Shown: positions 18,009-27,275, counted from the stretch's first letter. The stretch is 64,000 nucleotides of DNA from Prevotella melaninogenica (GCF_018127925.1 NZ_CP072348.1:1470001-1534000), one strand, 5' to 3'. Notes: generated by a model not told the origin, from the sequence alone. Numbers and translations are program-made.

Positions 18009-18065
18009 GCACCATATGTGCGAACGTGAAGCACCTTATGTGCCAACGCGAAGCACCATTCGTGT
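18009..18065. repeat. 22-bp palindrome array, GCAC-N5-GTGC family, copy 3, touching parS
   Basis: Cores at 18009 (centre CATAT), 18031 (CTTAT) and 18053 (CATTC, last arm GTGT), exactly 22 bp apart. The last core overlaps parS site 2 by 3 bp. The array is in the ~300-bp gap between apt and uvrC, which holds nothing else besides the terminator and parS. Confidence 0.8.
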
Positions 18066-18078
18066 TCCACGTGAAACA
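18063..18078. promoter_or_regulatory. parS site 2 (ParB binding)
   Basis: TGTTCCACGTGAAACA matches the parS consensus TGTTNCACGTGAAACA at every fixed position. It is 829 bp from site 1 and 41 bp upstream of uvrC. Confidence 0.9.
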
Positions 18079-18118
18079 AAACGCCTTAAAAGCCCTTTAT
18101 ACAAAGGAGTTACGCAAA

Positions 18119-19954
18119 ATGAATAAAGAAGATAACTTGAAGCGAATAGCCTACCTTAAGAACATTGTACTCAATATGCCTGAGAAACCAGGCACATATC
18201 AGTTCTATGATAATGAGAAAACAATCATCTATGTTGGCAAGGCAAAGAACCTTAAAAGACGTGTGTCTTCCTATTTCCATAAAGAGGTAGACCGATTCAA
18301 AACAAAGGTGTTGGTTTCTAAGATTCATGATATTTCATATTCTGTAGTCAAAACAGAAGAAGATGCACTTCTTATAGAGAATCAACTTATCAAGCAATAC
18401 AAGCCTAAATACAACGTATTGCTGAAAGATGGTAAGACTTACCCAAGTATTTGCGTAACGAATGAGTATTTCCCACGTATATTCAAAACACGTACTATCA
18501 ATAAACGCTTTGGTACTTTTTATGGGCCATATAGCCATATTGGGAGTATGTATGCGATTCTTGATATCATTAAGAAGGTATACAAACCGCGCACTTGTCG
18601 CTTCCCTATTACGAAAGAAGGCATCGAACAGGGAAAATATAAGCCTTGCTTAGAGTACCATTTACATAACTGTGGAGCACCATGTATCAACAAGCAGAGT
18701 TATGAAGATTATCAAGAAGCAATAAAACAAGCACGAGAAGTATTAAAAGGAAACACTCGTGATGTGCAGAAACTTCTGAAACAAGAAATGGAGAAATATG
18801 CGGAGGAATTGCGATTTGAGGAAGCTGAATTGTGTAAACAGCGTTATTTAGCCCTCGATAACTTCGCAGCAAAGAGCGAAATCGTAAGTCATACGATTAC
18901 AGATGTTGATGTTTTCACTATTGTAAGTGATGATACAAGAAAGAATGCATTTATTAACTATATCCATGTAACTAATGGTGCAATCAATCAAAGCTTTACT
19001 TATGAATACAAAAGAAAACTCGATGAATCCGATGAAGAGTTGCTGAATGAGGCTATTCCAGAGATACGTGAACGCTTTAATAGCACCGCAAAAGAGATTA
19101 TCGTACCTTTTGAACTTGATTTTAAAGTAAAGGGTGCTGAATTCTTCATCCCTCAACGTGGTGATAAGCATCATCTATTAGAACTCTCTGAGATGAATGC
19201 TAAACAGTATAAGTTCGACCGATTAAAACAGACAGAAAAGCTAAATCCAGAACAGAAACAGACACGTTTAATGCGAGAACTCCAAGACAAACTGAAGTTA
19301 TCGAAGCTTCCTTACCACATAGAGTGCTTCGATAATTCAAATATCTCAGGTTCTGACGCTGTTGCTGGCTGCATAGTATATAAAGGAATGAAGCCATCTA
19401 AGAAGGATTATCGCAAATACAACATCAAGACTGTAGTAGGTCCTGATGACTACGCGTCCATGCAGGAGGTTGTAAGACGACGTTACAGTCGTATGCAAGA
19501 AGAAGGAACTACCCTACCCGATCTCATCATTACCGATGGTGGAAAGGGTCAAATGGAGGTTGTCAGAGAGGTTGTTGAAGACGAACTCCACCTCAGTATT
19601 CCGATTGCAGGACTTGCAAAAGACGACCGTCATCGCACAAACGAACTTCTTTTCGGCTTCCCACAGCAGACAATAGCACTCGACATCAAGGGCGAACTCT
19701 TCAAAGTTCTTACCCAAATACAGGACGAAGTGCATCGTTATGCTATATCTTTCCATAGAGATAAACGATCTAAAACACAGCTACACAGCGAGTTAGACGA
19801 CATAAAAGGCATCGGACCAAAGACAAAAGATGCACTTTTAAAGAAACTGAAAACAGTAAAACACATAAAAGAAGCTGATTTACAAGAACTTACAGAAGTA
19901 ATAGGAGCAAGCAAAGCAACTATTGTCTATAATTATTTCCACGCTAATCAGTAA
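18119..19954 (+). CDS. uvrC: Excinuclease ABC subunit C
   Basis: UvrC makes the two incisions around DNA lesions in nucleotide excision repair. About 611 residues: an N-terminal GIY-YIG nuclease (MPEKPGTYQFYDNEKTIIYV, GKAKNLKRRVSSYF), a cysteine-bearing region (CLEYHLHNCGAPC), a UvrB-binding UVR motif (EMEKYAEELRFEEAELCKQR), the RNase-H-like C-terminal nuclease (HIECFDNSNISGSDAV, LIITDGGKGQ), and helix-hairpin-helix motifs (LDDIKGIGPKTKDALLKKL). The frame extends 41 codons further upstream, but those codons would encode the palindrome array and parS. ATG 18119 has a Shine-Dalgarno-like AAGGAG nearby and gives the usual MNKEDNLKR start. Confidence 0.96.
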   Translation: MNKEDNLKRIAYLKNIVLNMPEKPGTYQFYDNEKTIIYVGKAKNLKRRVSSYFHKEVDRFKTKVLVSKIHDISYSVVKTEEDALLIENQLIKQYKPKYNVLLKDGKTYPSICVTNEYFPRIFKTRTINKRFGTFYGPYSHIGSMYAILDIIKKVYKPRTCRFPITKEGIEQGKYKPCLEYHLHNCGAPCINKQSYEDYQEAIKQAREVLKGNTRDVQKLLKQEMEKYAEELRFEEAELCKQRYLALDNFAAKSEIVSHTITDVDVFTIVSDDTRKNAFINYIHVTNGAINQSFTYEYKRKLDESDEELLNEAIPEIRERFNSTAKEIIVPFELDFKVKGAEFFIPQRGDKHHLLELSEMNAKQYKFDRLKQTEKLNPEQKQTRLMRELQDKLKLSKLPYHIECFDNSNISGSDAVAGCIVYKGMKPSKKDYRKYNIKTVVGPDDYASMQEVVRRRYSRMQEEGTTLPDLIITDGGKGQMEVVREVVEDELHLSIPIAGLAKDDRHRTNELLFGFPQQTIALDIKGELFKVLTQIQDEVHRYAISFHRDKRSKTQLHSELDDIKGIGPKTKDALLKKLKTVKHIKEADLQELTEVIGASKATIVYNYFHANQ

Positions 19955-19973
19955 CTAATTAAAATAAATATTG

Positions 19974-19981
19974 TACATTTG
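19974..19981 (+). promoter_or_regulatory. -7 box for dtd
   Basis: TACATTTG ends 4 nt before the dtd ATG, predicting a leaderless transcript. No distinct TTTG was found at the ideal distance. Confidence 0.5.
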
Positions 19982-19985
19982 CGAT

Positions 19986-20438
19986 ATGAGAATTGTAATA
20001 CAACGTGTTAGCCATGCCTCTGTTACTATCAATCAGCAAGTAAAGTCTTCTATTGGTATGGGATTCCTTATCCTATTAGGTATTGGTAAAGACGATACTG
20101 AAGAAGATATCAACTGGTTGGTAAAGAAGATCATAGGTTTGCGTATTTTCGACGATGAAATGGGCGTAATGAACCGCAGCATCATGGATATTAAGGGCGA
20201 AATTCTCGTTGTTTCACAGTTTACACTGATGGCAAGCTATAAGAAAGGGAACCGTCCAAGCTGGATTCATGCAGCCCCACACGAGCTCTCTATTCCACTC
20301 TATAATCGTTTCTGTGACGCTCTAAGCGAAGCAATGGGGAAACCAGTAGGCACAGGAGATTTCGGTGCAGATATGAAAGTAGAGCTCCTCAATGATGGTC
20401 CTGTAACAATCTGTATGGATACAAAGAATAAGGAATAG
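19986..20438 (+). CDS. dtd: D-aminoacyl-tRNA deacylase
   Basis: A 150-residue enzyme that hydrolyses D-amino acids mischarged on tRNA. The signature MRIVIQRVSHASVTI opens the protein, and the active-site motifs SQFTLMASYKKGNRPSW and the C-terminal VGTGDFGADMKVELLNDGPV (the cross-subunit GP-containing motif) are intact. ATG 19986 is chosen because the upstream in-frame codons overlap the -7 box at 19974-19981. It is 31 bp after uvrC and may also be read through from it. Confidence 0.95.
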   Translation: MRIVIQRVSHASVTINQQVKSSIGMGFLILLGIGKDDTEEDINWLVKKIIGLRIFDDEMGVMNRSIMDIKGEILVVSQFTLMASYKKGNRPSWIHAAPHELSIPLYNRFCDALSEAMGKPVGTGDFGADMKVELLNDGPVTICMDTKNKE

Positions 20439-20635
20439 ACGACATAACGTTCATATCAATCATCCTTACAGAACACTTTTAAAGGACTTAGAAACCTGAT
20501 AAACAGCCAAAAACAGCGATTAAATCGATGATATTTTATCATTAAAGCTATCAGAGCCTATAACCATATATAGACTTTTTAGCTGCAAATAACCTACGTT
20601 TAACATGTAACAATCAAATAAGGAAAACGAAAACA

Positions 20636-20959
20636 ATGACAATAGAAGAAGCACAACAAGCCGTTGACAAATGGATAAAAGAAAACGGTGTACGCTATTT
20701 TAGCGAATTAACCAACATGGCTTGCCTCACAGAAGAGGTAGGAGAATTAGCTCGTGTAATGGCTCGTACCTACGGAGACCAGGGCTTCAAGGAGGGTGAG
20801 AAAGCAAATTTGGGAGAAGAAATGGCTGATGTCCTATGGGTTCTACTCTGTCTTGCCAACCAAACTAGCGTCAATCTCACAGAAGAATTACATAAGAGTT
20901 TTGACAAGAAAACCAAGCGCGACAAGGATAGACACAAGAACAACCCTAAATTAAAATAA
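20636..20959 (+). CDS. MazG-like nucleotide pyrophosphohydrolase
   Basis: A 107-residue single-domain protein of the MazG/dUTPase-like all-alpha NTP pyrophosphatase group. The metal-binding pattern is present: LTEEVGELARVMARTYGDQG (ExxE) and LGEEMADVLWVLLCLANQTS (ExxD). Such enzymes clear non-canonical nucleotides. The basic tail (KKTKRDKDRHKNNPKLK) is unstructured. It sits in the conserved dtd-mazG-deoC order. A weak AGACTATTT/AAATAGTCT hairpin follows it. Confidence 0.88.
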   Translation: MTIEEAQQAVDKWIKENGVRYFSELTNMACLTEEVGELARVMARTYGDQGFKEGEKANLGEEMADVLWVLLCLANQTSVNLTEELHKSFDKKTKRDKDRHKNNPKLK

Positions 20960-21160
20960 GACTATTTAACGACATAAAATAGTCTATGATATTCAAACAA
21001 AGGGTATTTTGGAGAAAAAGAAAGGGTAAATTGGCAGCAGAAAAAGACGATGCTTCACGCATAGGAATAACCAACAGAAGTAGTAAAGAATAATAATATG
21101 CTCCTCCCCCACCCTAACTCTACAAAGAAATAAAAATAAACAATATAATAAAAACAAATC

Positions 21161-22108
21161 ATGGGAACAATTAAAGACACTGTTTCAAAAGACATCCAGG
21201 CGCAAAAAGCCGTTGGAATCGTCGAAAAAAGCGAGTACGAACAAGCCTTATCACAGTACAACCTCAACATCACTGACGAGGGAGTTAAGGCTGCCGTGAC
21301 AAAGATTATTGCGGAAAAAGTATCAGAGAACGACAACCTTGAAGTAAAGAAATTCCTCTTAGGCAGCGTTGAGCTTACTACGCTTAGCACAACAGACACA
21401 GAAGAAAAGGTATTAGAAATGGTTGAAAAAGTAAACCGTTTTGACTCTGAATATCCTGATTTACCACATGTTGCAGCCCTCTGCGCTTACCCTTGCTTTA
21501 CAAAGTTGATGGCAGACAGCCTTGAAGTAGACGGTGTTGACATAACAAATGTAACAGGCAACTTCCCTTCTTCACAGACTTTCTTAGAGGTGAAAACCAT
21601 CGAGACAGCCCTTGCAATCAAGGACGGAGCTACTCATATCGACATCGTTATGCCTGTAGGTAAGTTCCTTTCAGGCGATTACGAGGGCGTTTGCGACACC
21701 ATCAACGAACTTAAACAAGTGTGTGGAGACGTTCCAATGAAGGTGATTCTTGAGACTGGTGATCTTGGCAATGCAAGTGCTATCAAGACCGCATCCCTAC
21801 TCTCTATGTACGCAGGTGCCGACTATATAAAGACAAGTACAGGCAAGGAGAAGATTAGCGCAACCCCAGAGTCTGTATATGTAATGTGTCAGGCTATCAA
21901 GGAGTACTATGATAAGACAGGTATACAGATTGGTTTAAAACCTGCTGGTGGCATCAATACTGTCATGGATGCAGTAATCTACTATACCATTGTTAAGGAG
22001 GTCTTAGGCGAGAAATGGCTCACAAACTACTGGTTCCGCATGGGCACAAGCCGTCTTACCAACCTCTTGTTAAGTGAAATCATTGGTACAGAGACAAAGT
22101 TCTTCTAA
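21161..22108 (+). CDS. deoC: Deoxyribose-phosphate aldolase
   Basis: A 315-residue class I aldolase converting 2-deoxyribose-5-phosphate to acetaldehyde and glyceraldehyde-3-phosphate in deoxynucleoside breakdown. The Schiff-base lysine is in ADYIKTSTGKEKISATPESV and the second conserved lysine in IQIGLKPAGGINTVMDAV. The N-terminal 80 residues are an extension relative to the 220-residue short form, as in other Bacteroidota members. It ends the mnmG-deoC run and is followed by a strong terminator. Confidence 0.95.
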   Translation: MGTIKDTVSKDIQAQKAVGIVEKSEYEQALSQYNLNITDEGVKAAVTKIIAEKVSENDNLEVKKFLLGSVELTTLSTTDTEEKVLEMVEKVNRFDSEYPDLPHVAALCAYPCFTKLMADSLEVDGVDITNVTGNFPSSQTFLEVKTIETALAIKDGATHIDIVMPVGKFLSGDYEGVCDTINELKQVCGDVPMKVILETGDLGNASAIKTASLLSMYAGADYIKTSTGKEKISATPESVYVMCQAIKEYYDKTGIQIGLKPAGGINTVMDAVIYYTIVKEVLGEKWLTNYWFRMGTSRLTNLLLSEIIGTETKFF

Positions 22109-22177
22109 ACTTTTCAGCCATCAGTAACAAAAAATTAGAACGCTGATGCTGATAAAATAAAACAAAAGTAACCTATA

Positions 22178-22205
22178 AGGGACATACACTTTGTATGTCC
22201 CTTTT
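22178..22205 (+). terminator. Intrinsic terminator after deoC
   Basis: AGGGACATAC pairs with GTATGTCCCT, followed by TTTTTC. Confidence 0.85.
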
Positions 22206-22573
22206 TCAATATTAACTCATGAAAAGATCCCACATTTAATGTTCTCTCAGAGAAAGATAATTCTAAACAAATCTTACAATATAGTTTATTTATAATTATT
22301 ATATAGTCTATATTTATAAAACACTTTACTAAAAAGGCTGGAAAAGATGCTTCCATGAAGCAAAATAAGCGGAAAGAAAAACACAAAATTATGAACTTAA
22401 TAAATACTGAAAAATGTCTCTTATACTCAAATAAAACTATAAGTACTCCAAAACAATAAAATAAACAGTATTCACATGGTATCTATAAATAAAGCGACTT
22501 ATGGTCAGAAGCCATCGTTATAAGGGCAAAAGATAACTTATAAGTAGTATTATAGTGAAGTAAAACAACATAA

Positions 22574-22630
22574 ACACATATGGTGCGGGGCGTCCGCACC
22601 ATATGTGCGGACGCCCCGCACGACTGGTGC
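22574..22630. repeat. 22-bp palindrome array, GCAC-N5-GTGC family, copy 4, with a 39-nt perfect palindrome
   Basis: Cores at 22574 (ACAC form), 22596 (centre CATAT) and 22618 (GACTG), 22 bp apart; a decayed unit follows at 22640. Here the linkers are also complementary, so 22583-22621 is a perfect inverted repeat with 17-bp arms (GTGCGGGGCGTCCGCAC) and a 5-nt loop. It lies between the convergent deoC and ispB. The rest of the 715-bp gap is AT-rich, with only the two terminators. Confidence 0.85.
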
Positions 22631-22708
22631 TAAGCCTTAACACAAGTAATATGTAACATAACAACGCATGCCATTGATAAAGAATAAGTCAATAAAAGAC
22701 ATAAAAAA

Positions 22709-22754
22709 AGTTTCTCCTTATGTGATGGATAATCCATCATCATAAAGAGAAACT
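22709..22754 (-). terminator. Intrinsic terminator after ispB
   Basis: On the minus strand AGTTTCTC...TGATGGAT pairs with ATCCATCA...GAGAAACT and is followed by TTTTTTT. Confidence 0.8.
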
Positions 22755-22823
22755 GTCGTTATCATCACAAAAATTAATCAATCTCACGATGAAAAGGGAG
22801 TTTTTAGCACAAAAACAGCGCAA

Positions 22824-23804
22824 TTACTTCTTCCTTTTAATTACATAATCAAGGTAAGTCTGGAGAGCAGAACGAATACTAAGATCCTTAACATACTTAT
22901 CAAGGAAAGTCTGTGCTTCAGCATGGAAGTCCCACATACGACGTTCAGCATATTCAATACCGCCACTTACCTTGGCAAATTCTACCAATTTATCGATTTC
23001 TTCACGTGTCACCTCGTGTGCTTTCACCTTATGAGCTAAAGCAAGCATCTCCTCATTTTTCGTCGAATTCAACGCATAAATAATTGGTAACGTGAGCTTT
23101 CCTTCAGCCATATCATTACCCGTAGGCTTACCAATTTCAGCCTCAGAGTCATAATAATCGAAGATATCATCACGAATCTGGAAGACAATTCCAAGATGTT
23201 TACCAAAGAGTCTTGCCGCTTCAACCTCCTCATCGCTTGCATTAGCCGACTCAGCACCAATAGCAGCACATGACTCAAAAAGCGCAGCTGTCTTACGTTC
23301 AATAATTTTATAGTAAACCTCTTCGGTGATTTCTTTATTCTGAATATTCCACAACTGAAGAATTTCACCATCACTCAACGTACGACCTAACTCTGCAAGA
23401 TAGCGCACAATAATCTCTGAGTGCGTGTAACTAACATGAAGTAAGGCAGTTGAAAGCACGTAATCACCCACTAATACAGCCACCTTATTATCATAATCAG
23501 CATTCACACTCGCCTGCCCTCTGCGAGCAGCCGCTTCATCAACGACATCGTCATGCACAAGTGAAGCCGTATGTAAAAGTTCCAATCCCACAGCCGCATG
23601 CTGTGTTGCTTCAGAAACCTTACCAAAGTTCTTAGCCATCAGAAGGATGAGAATAGGACGCATACGCTTCCCTGCTCGTTGCTTGATATGGTTCAAAACC
23701 GTACGCAACAAGCCATCTTCGTGGTCGAGAGCATGATTAAAAAGGTCGATGAAATCGCCTAATTCTGTCTCAATCGGCTGTTTTATGAGTGAAAGAGTAT
23801 CCAT
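22824..23804 (-). CDS. ispB: Polyprenyl diphosphate synthase (octaprenyl/heptaprenyl type)
   Basis: About 326 residues. A trans-type prenyltransferase that extends farnesyl diphosphate with isopentenyl units, presumably to make the side chain of menaquinone. Both aspartate-rich motifs are present: LLHTASLVHDDVVDEA (DDxxD) and VFQIRDDIFDYY, with GKRMRPILILLMAK before the first. The frame opens 11 codons earlier (MSKFVSNLKSK), but these overlap the -7 box TAAATTTG (23832-23825), so ATG 23804 (MDTLSLIKQP) fits better. Chain length of the product cannot be read with certainty. It is divergent from polA. Confidence 0.9.
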   Translation of the reverse strand: MDTLSLIKQPIETELGDFIDLFNHALDHEDGLLRTVLNHIKQRAGKRMRPILILLMAKNFGKVSEATQHAAVGLELLHTASLVHDDVVDEAAARRGQASVNADYDNKVAVLVGDYVLSTALLHVSYTHSEIIVRYLAELGRTLSDGEILQLWNIQNKEITEEVYYKIIERKTAALFESCAAIGAESANASDEEVEAARLFGKHLGIVFQIRDDIFDYYDSEAEIGKPTGNDMAEGKLTLPIIYALNSTKNEEMLALAHKVKAHEVTREEIDKLVEFAKVSGGIEYAERRMWDFHAEAQTFLDKYVKDLSIRSALQTYLDYVIKRKK

Positions 23805-23824
23805 TTTTGACTTTAAATTTGATA

Positions 23825-23832
23825 CAAATTTA
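23825..23832 (-). promoter_or_regulatory. -7 box for ispB
   Basis: Minus strand TAAATTTG, about 20 bp before the preferred ispB start. Confidence 0.5.
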
Positions 23833-23897
23833 CTCATTTTATCGGAGATTATGGAAGAAAATTAGTAATTTTACAGCTAAAAATAGAATAATTAGTT

Positions 23898-26660
23898 ATG
23901 GCAAAACTCTTCCTTATTGACGCTTATGCGCTCATCTATCGTTCATACTACGCATTTATCAAAAGTCCACGTATCAACTCTAAGGGCTTGAATACATCTG
24001 CTGTTATGGGCTTTTGCAACACCCTGAACGAGGTTCTTACAAAGGAAAAGCCAACGCATATTGGTGTAGCATTCGATCATGGAAAGACTTTTCGCCATGA
24101 CGCCTTCCCTGAATACAAGGCGCAACGTGAGGAAACTCCAGAAGATATCAAGCTTTCTGTTCCACTTATCAAGCAAGTGCTTGAGGCAATGCATATTCCT
24201 ATTCTACAGGTAGATGGCTTCGAAGCAGATGATATTATCGGTACTATAGCAACTCGCTTTGGAGCCGATGGAATCGATACTTTTATGCTTACACCCGATA
24301 AAGACTATGGTCAACTCATTGGTCCTAACGTCTTTATGTATCGTCCTCGCCATGGTGGCGGATACGAAATATTAGGAGAAAAGGAGGTAGAAGCAAAGTA
24401 TGGCATCCCTACCCCAGCCCAAGTCATCGACCTCTTGGCGTTGATGGGCGACTCAGCAGACAACTTTCCGGGTTGTCCTGGTGTTGGGGAGAAAACCGCA
24501 GCCAAGTTAATCAATCAGTTTGGAAGCATTGACAATATGCTCCAACATACTGATGAGATTAAGGGTAAACTACGTGAGAAAGTTGAGAATGCCGTAGAGG
24601 ATATTAAAATGTCAAAGTTCCTCGCAACGATCCGAACAGACGTTCCAATGCAACTTGACTTGGATGAACTCAAGGTTGAACAACCTGACGAGACCAAATT
24701 GCGTGCGATATTTGAGGAATTAGAGTTTAAGACACTTATTAACAAGTTTCTTAACAAAAGTGAAGTAAAGCCAAAAGTAGACAATAATCAGCTTGATTTA
24801 TTTGCAGAAAACACGACCAACGAGTCAGATGAGCCGAAAAATGCGAAATTTGAGAGCATAAAAACGACCCAACATGAATATAAACTCGTTGAAAATGAGG
24901 AAGAATTACGTCAGCTTTGTGACTTTTTTATTACAAAAGAGTTTGTAAGTATAGACACAGAAACCACTTCGACGGATGCAATTAGTGCTGAATTGGTAGG
25001 TTTGAGCTTCTCGGTTGAAGAAAAGAAGGCTTTTTATGTTGCCGTACCAGCCAACTATGAAGAGGCGTTAAAAATCGTTCAGATATTCAAACCGCTATAT
25101 GAAAGCGACAAAATAATGAAAATCGGACAGAACATTAAGTATGACTATGAAGTGTTAACCAGATATGGAGTAACACTACAGGGTAAGATGTTCGACACGA
25201 TGATAGCCCACTACCTCATCCAACCAGAGTTACATCATAATATGGACTACATGGCTGAGACGCTGCTCGGCTATCAAACCATTCACATTGAAGAACTACT
25301 CGGTCCGAAAGGAAAGAAGCAGAAGAATATGCGCGACCTCTCCCCTGCTGATATTTATGAGTATGCTGCGGAGGATGCCGACATCACTTTGCGCCTGAAA
25401 AACGTACTTGAACCACGTTTAAAGGAGCTTGGAGTGGAAGAACTCTTCTGGAATATAGAGATGCCATTAGTACGTGTATTAGCTGATATGGAGCTAAATG
25501 GCGTATGCTTAGACACTGAAGCACTGCAAGATACGTCAAAGATATTCACTGAACGTATGAAACAATACGAGCAGGAAATATATAAGGAGGCTGGAGAAGA
25601 ATTCAATATCTCAAGTCCAAAACAAGTAGGTGACATCCTCTTTGGCAAGTTGCAAATTATGGATAAGCCTAAGAAGACAAAGACAGGACAGTATGTTACA
25701 AGTGAAGAGGTGCTGCAGAGCCTTGAGAGTAAGAGTCCTATCGTACGTAACATCCTTAATTACAGAGGTATGAAGAAGCTTCTTAGTACCTATATCGATG
25801 CCCTTCCAAAGCTGATTAATCCACGTACTGGACATATTCACACATCATTTAATCAGGCACTTACAGCCACAGGACGACTCTCTTCGAGTGATCCAAACTT
25901 ACAGAATATTCCTGTACGCACGGATGATGGTAAGGAGATACGCAAGTGCTTTATCCCAGAAGAAGGCTGTCTGTTCTTTTCAGCCGATTATAGTCAGATA
26001 GAGTTGCGTATTATGGCACATCTTTCTGAAGACGAGAATATGATGGAGGCTTTCCGTGAGGGCTATGATATCCACCGTGCAACAGCTGCAAAGATATGGC
26101 ATGTAGATATAGATAAGGTGACTGATGCACAGCGAAAGAAAGCTAAACAAGCCAACTTCGGTATTATATATGGTATTACTACCTATGGACTTGCTCAGCG
26201 TATGGACATTTCAAATGGTGAAGCTAAAGAGCTGATAGAAGGCTATTTCCGTACTTTCCCAAAGGTACAAGCCTATATGGAACATGCGAAAGAAGAGGCA
26301 AGAACCAAGGGTTATGCTGAAACACTTTTCCATCGTCGTCGCTATCTTGCTGATATCAACAGTCGTAACGCCACTGTGCGCGGTTTTGCTGAGCGTAACG
26401 CCATCAATGCTCCAATACAAGGAACAGAGGCAGATATCATCAAGGTGGCAATGGTTCGTATCTGGGAACGCTTTAAGAAAGAAGGTATTCGCTCAAAGAT
26501 GATTCTCCAAGTGCATGATGAACTTAACTTCTCTGTCTTCCCAGAGGAGCGTGAACAGGTGGAACGCATTGTTATCGAGGAGATGCAGAACGCTTATCCA
26601 CTGAATGTCCCATTGATAGCTGATGCCGGATGGGGCAAGAACTGGTTGGAAGCACATTAA
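23898..26660 (+). CDS. polA: DNA polymerase I
   Basis: A 920-residue three-domain polymerase for gap filling and primer removal. Residues 1-290 form the 5'-3' nuclease (FEADDIIGTIA, GDSADNFPGCPGVGEKTAAKL). The middle domain keeps proofreading residues (SIDTETTSTDA; YAAEDADITLRL), so 3'-5' exonuclease activity is probably intact. The polymerase domain has motif A (FSADYSQIELRIMAHLSED), the O helix (RKKAKQANFGIIYGITTYG) and motif C (LQVHDELNFSV). The start is 60 bp from the divergent ispB. The upstream box TAATTTTA (23866-23873) is a weak -7 match. Confidence 0.97.
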   Translation: MAKLFLIDAYALIYRSYYAFIKSPRINSKGLNTSAVMGFCNTLNEVLTKEKPTHIGVAFDHGKTFRHDAFPEYKAQREETPEDIKLSVPLIKQVLEAMHIPILQVDGFEADDIIGTIATRFGADGIDTFMLTPDKDYGQLIGPNVFMYRPRHGGGYEILGEKEVEAKYGIPTPAQVIDLLALMGDSADNFPGCPGVGEKTAAKLINQFGSIDNMLQHTDEIKGKLREKVENAVEDIKMSKFLATIRTDVPMQLDLDELKVEQPDETKLRAIFEELEFKTLINKFLNKSEVKPKVDNNQLDLFAENTTNESDEPKNAKFESIKTTQHEYKLVENEEELRQLCDFFITKEFVSIDTETTSTDAISAELVGLSFSVEEKKAFYVAVPANYEEALKIVQIFKPLYESDKIMKIGQNIKYDYEVLTRYGVTLQGKMFDTMIAHYLIQPELHHNMDYMAETLLGYQTIHIEELLGPKGKKQKNMRDLSPADIYEYAAEDADITLRLKNVLEPRLKELGVEELFWNIEMPLVRVLADMELNGVCLDTEALQDTSKIFTERMKQYEQEIYKEAGEEFNISSPKQVGDILFGKLQIMDKPKKTKTGQYVTSEEVLQSLESKSPIVRNILNYRGMKKLLSTYIDALPKLINPRTGHIHTSFNQALTATGRLSSSDPNLQNIPVRTDDGKEIRKCFIPEEGCLFFSADYSQIELRIMAHLSEDENMMEAFREGYDIHRATAAKIWHVDIDKVTDAQRKKAKQANFGIIYGITTYGLAQRMDISNGEAKELIEGYFRTFPKVQAYMEHAKEEARTKGYAETLFHRRRYLADINSRNATVRGFAERNAINAPIQGTEADIIKVAMVRIWERFKKEGIRSKMILQVHDELNFSVFPEEREQVERIVIEEMQNAYPLNVPLIADAGWGKNWLEAH

Positions 26661-26664
26661 AAAA

Positions 26665-26890
26665 GAAGGAGCCTCCCCCAACCCCTCCGAAGGGAGGGGA
26701 GCGCAGATAAAAAGAGGGATGAGGATAGATAGGAAATCAACTGGTGATTAATTTATAGACTATAATTTAATATTAAGAAGAAGCCTCCCCCTGCCCCTCC
26801 GAAGGGAGGGGAGTGCAGATAAAAGAGGGATGAGGATAGATAGAGAATCTATTGATGGTTGTTTTATAGACTATAATTTAATATTAAATA
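26665..26890. repeat. Imperfect tandem duplication with C/G-rich hairpin
   Basis: Two copies of about 112 bp lie side by side (26665-26776 and 26777-26890). Each has CCTCCCC, then CCCCTCC-GAAG-GGAGGGG, GATAAAAAGAGGGATGAGG and TAGACTATAATTTAATATT. The hairpin recurs in reverse at 48256-48296. The complementary strand has GGGG tracts. It is directly after polA and the first hairpin may help end its transcript. The rest of the gap to 27309 holds the array at 27054 and a promoter. Confidence 0.8.
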
Positions 26891-27053
26891 GATTATAATT
26901 AAATAACAAGTATGAAAATGGGGGTAGATTCCAACTTTATAAAGCATAAATAAAGAGACTAATAACGGTAAATAGAAATTGAGGAGATGAGCTGCAAAGT
27001 CGGTAAAAAGTATGAGTAAACATACTACCCTACCCTTCTGAGCGAATTATTTA

Positions 27054-27123
27054 CATGAAGAAAAAGAATTATTTTCATGAAAAGAAATATTTATTTTCAC
27101 GACAAGAAATATTTATTTTCATG
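27054..27123. repeat. 22-bp palindrome array, TTTTCATGAAAA family, copy 1
   Basis: CATG/CACG cores start at 27054, 27076, 27098 and 27120, exactly 22 bp apart. The unit is TTTTCATGAAAA followed by GAAATATTTA; the third core reads CACGACA. It lies between polA and the GH3-family gene. Confidence 0.8.
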
Positions 27124-27275
27124 AAAATAATTTAGAAAGGGGGCTAAAAGTAGAAGTCAAAAAGGGTGAAATATTCCATCATCTATCTTGCATAGAATAC
27201 TGAAAAAGGGCTTTTCAACGCCTTAGAAGTAGTGTTAAAATATAGAAAAAGTCTATCCATTTAGCTTTTTTGGCG

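Noticed and set aside
18009-18065. Could the 22-bp arrays be CRISPR?
   Set aside because: The whole unit is about 22 bp with palindromic core and short variable linkers; there are no 25-40 bp unique spacers, no 30-nt direct repeats and no cas genes.
17996-18118. 41-codon N-terminal extension of uvrC
   Set aside because: It would translate the palindrome array and parS; UvrC homologues begin near MNKEDNLKR, where an AGGAG sequence precedes ATG 18119.
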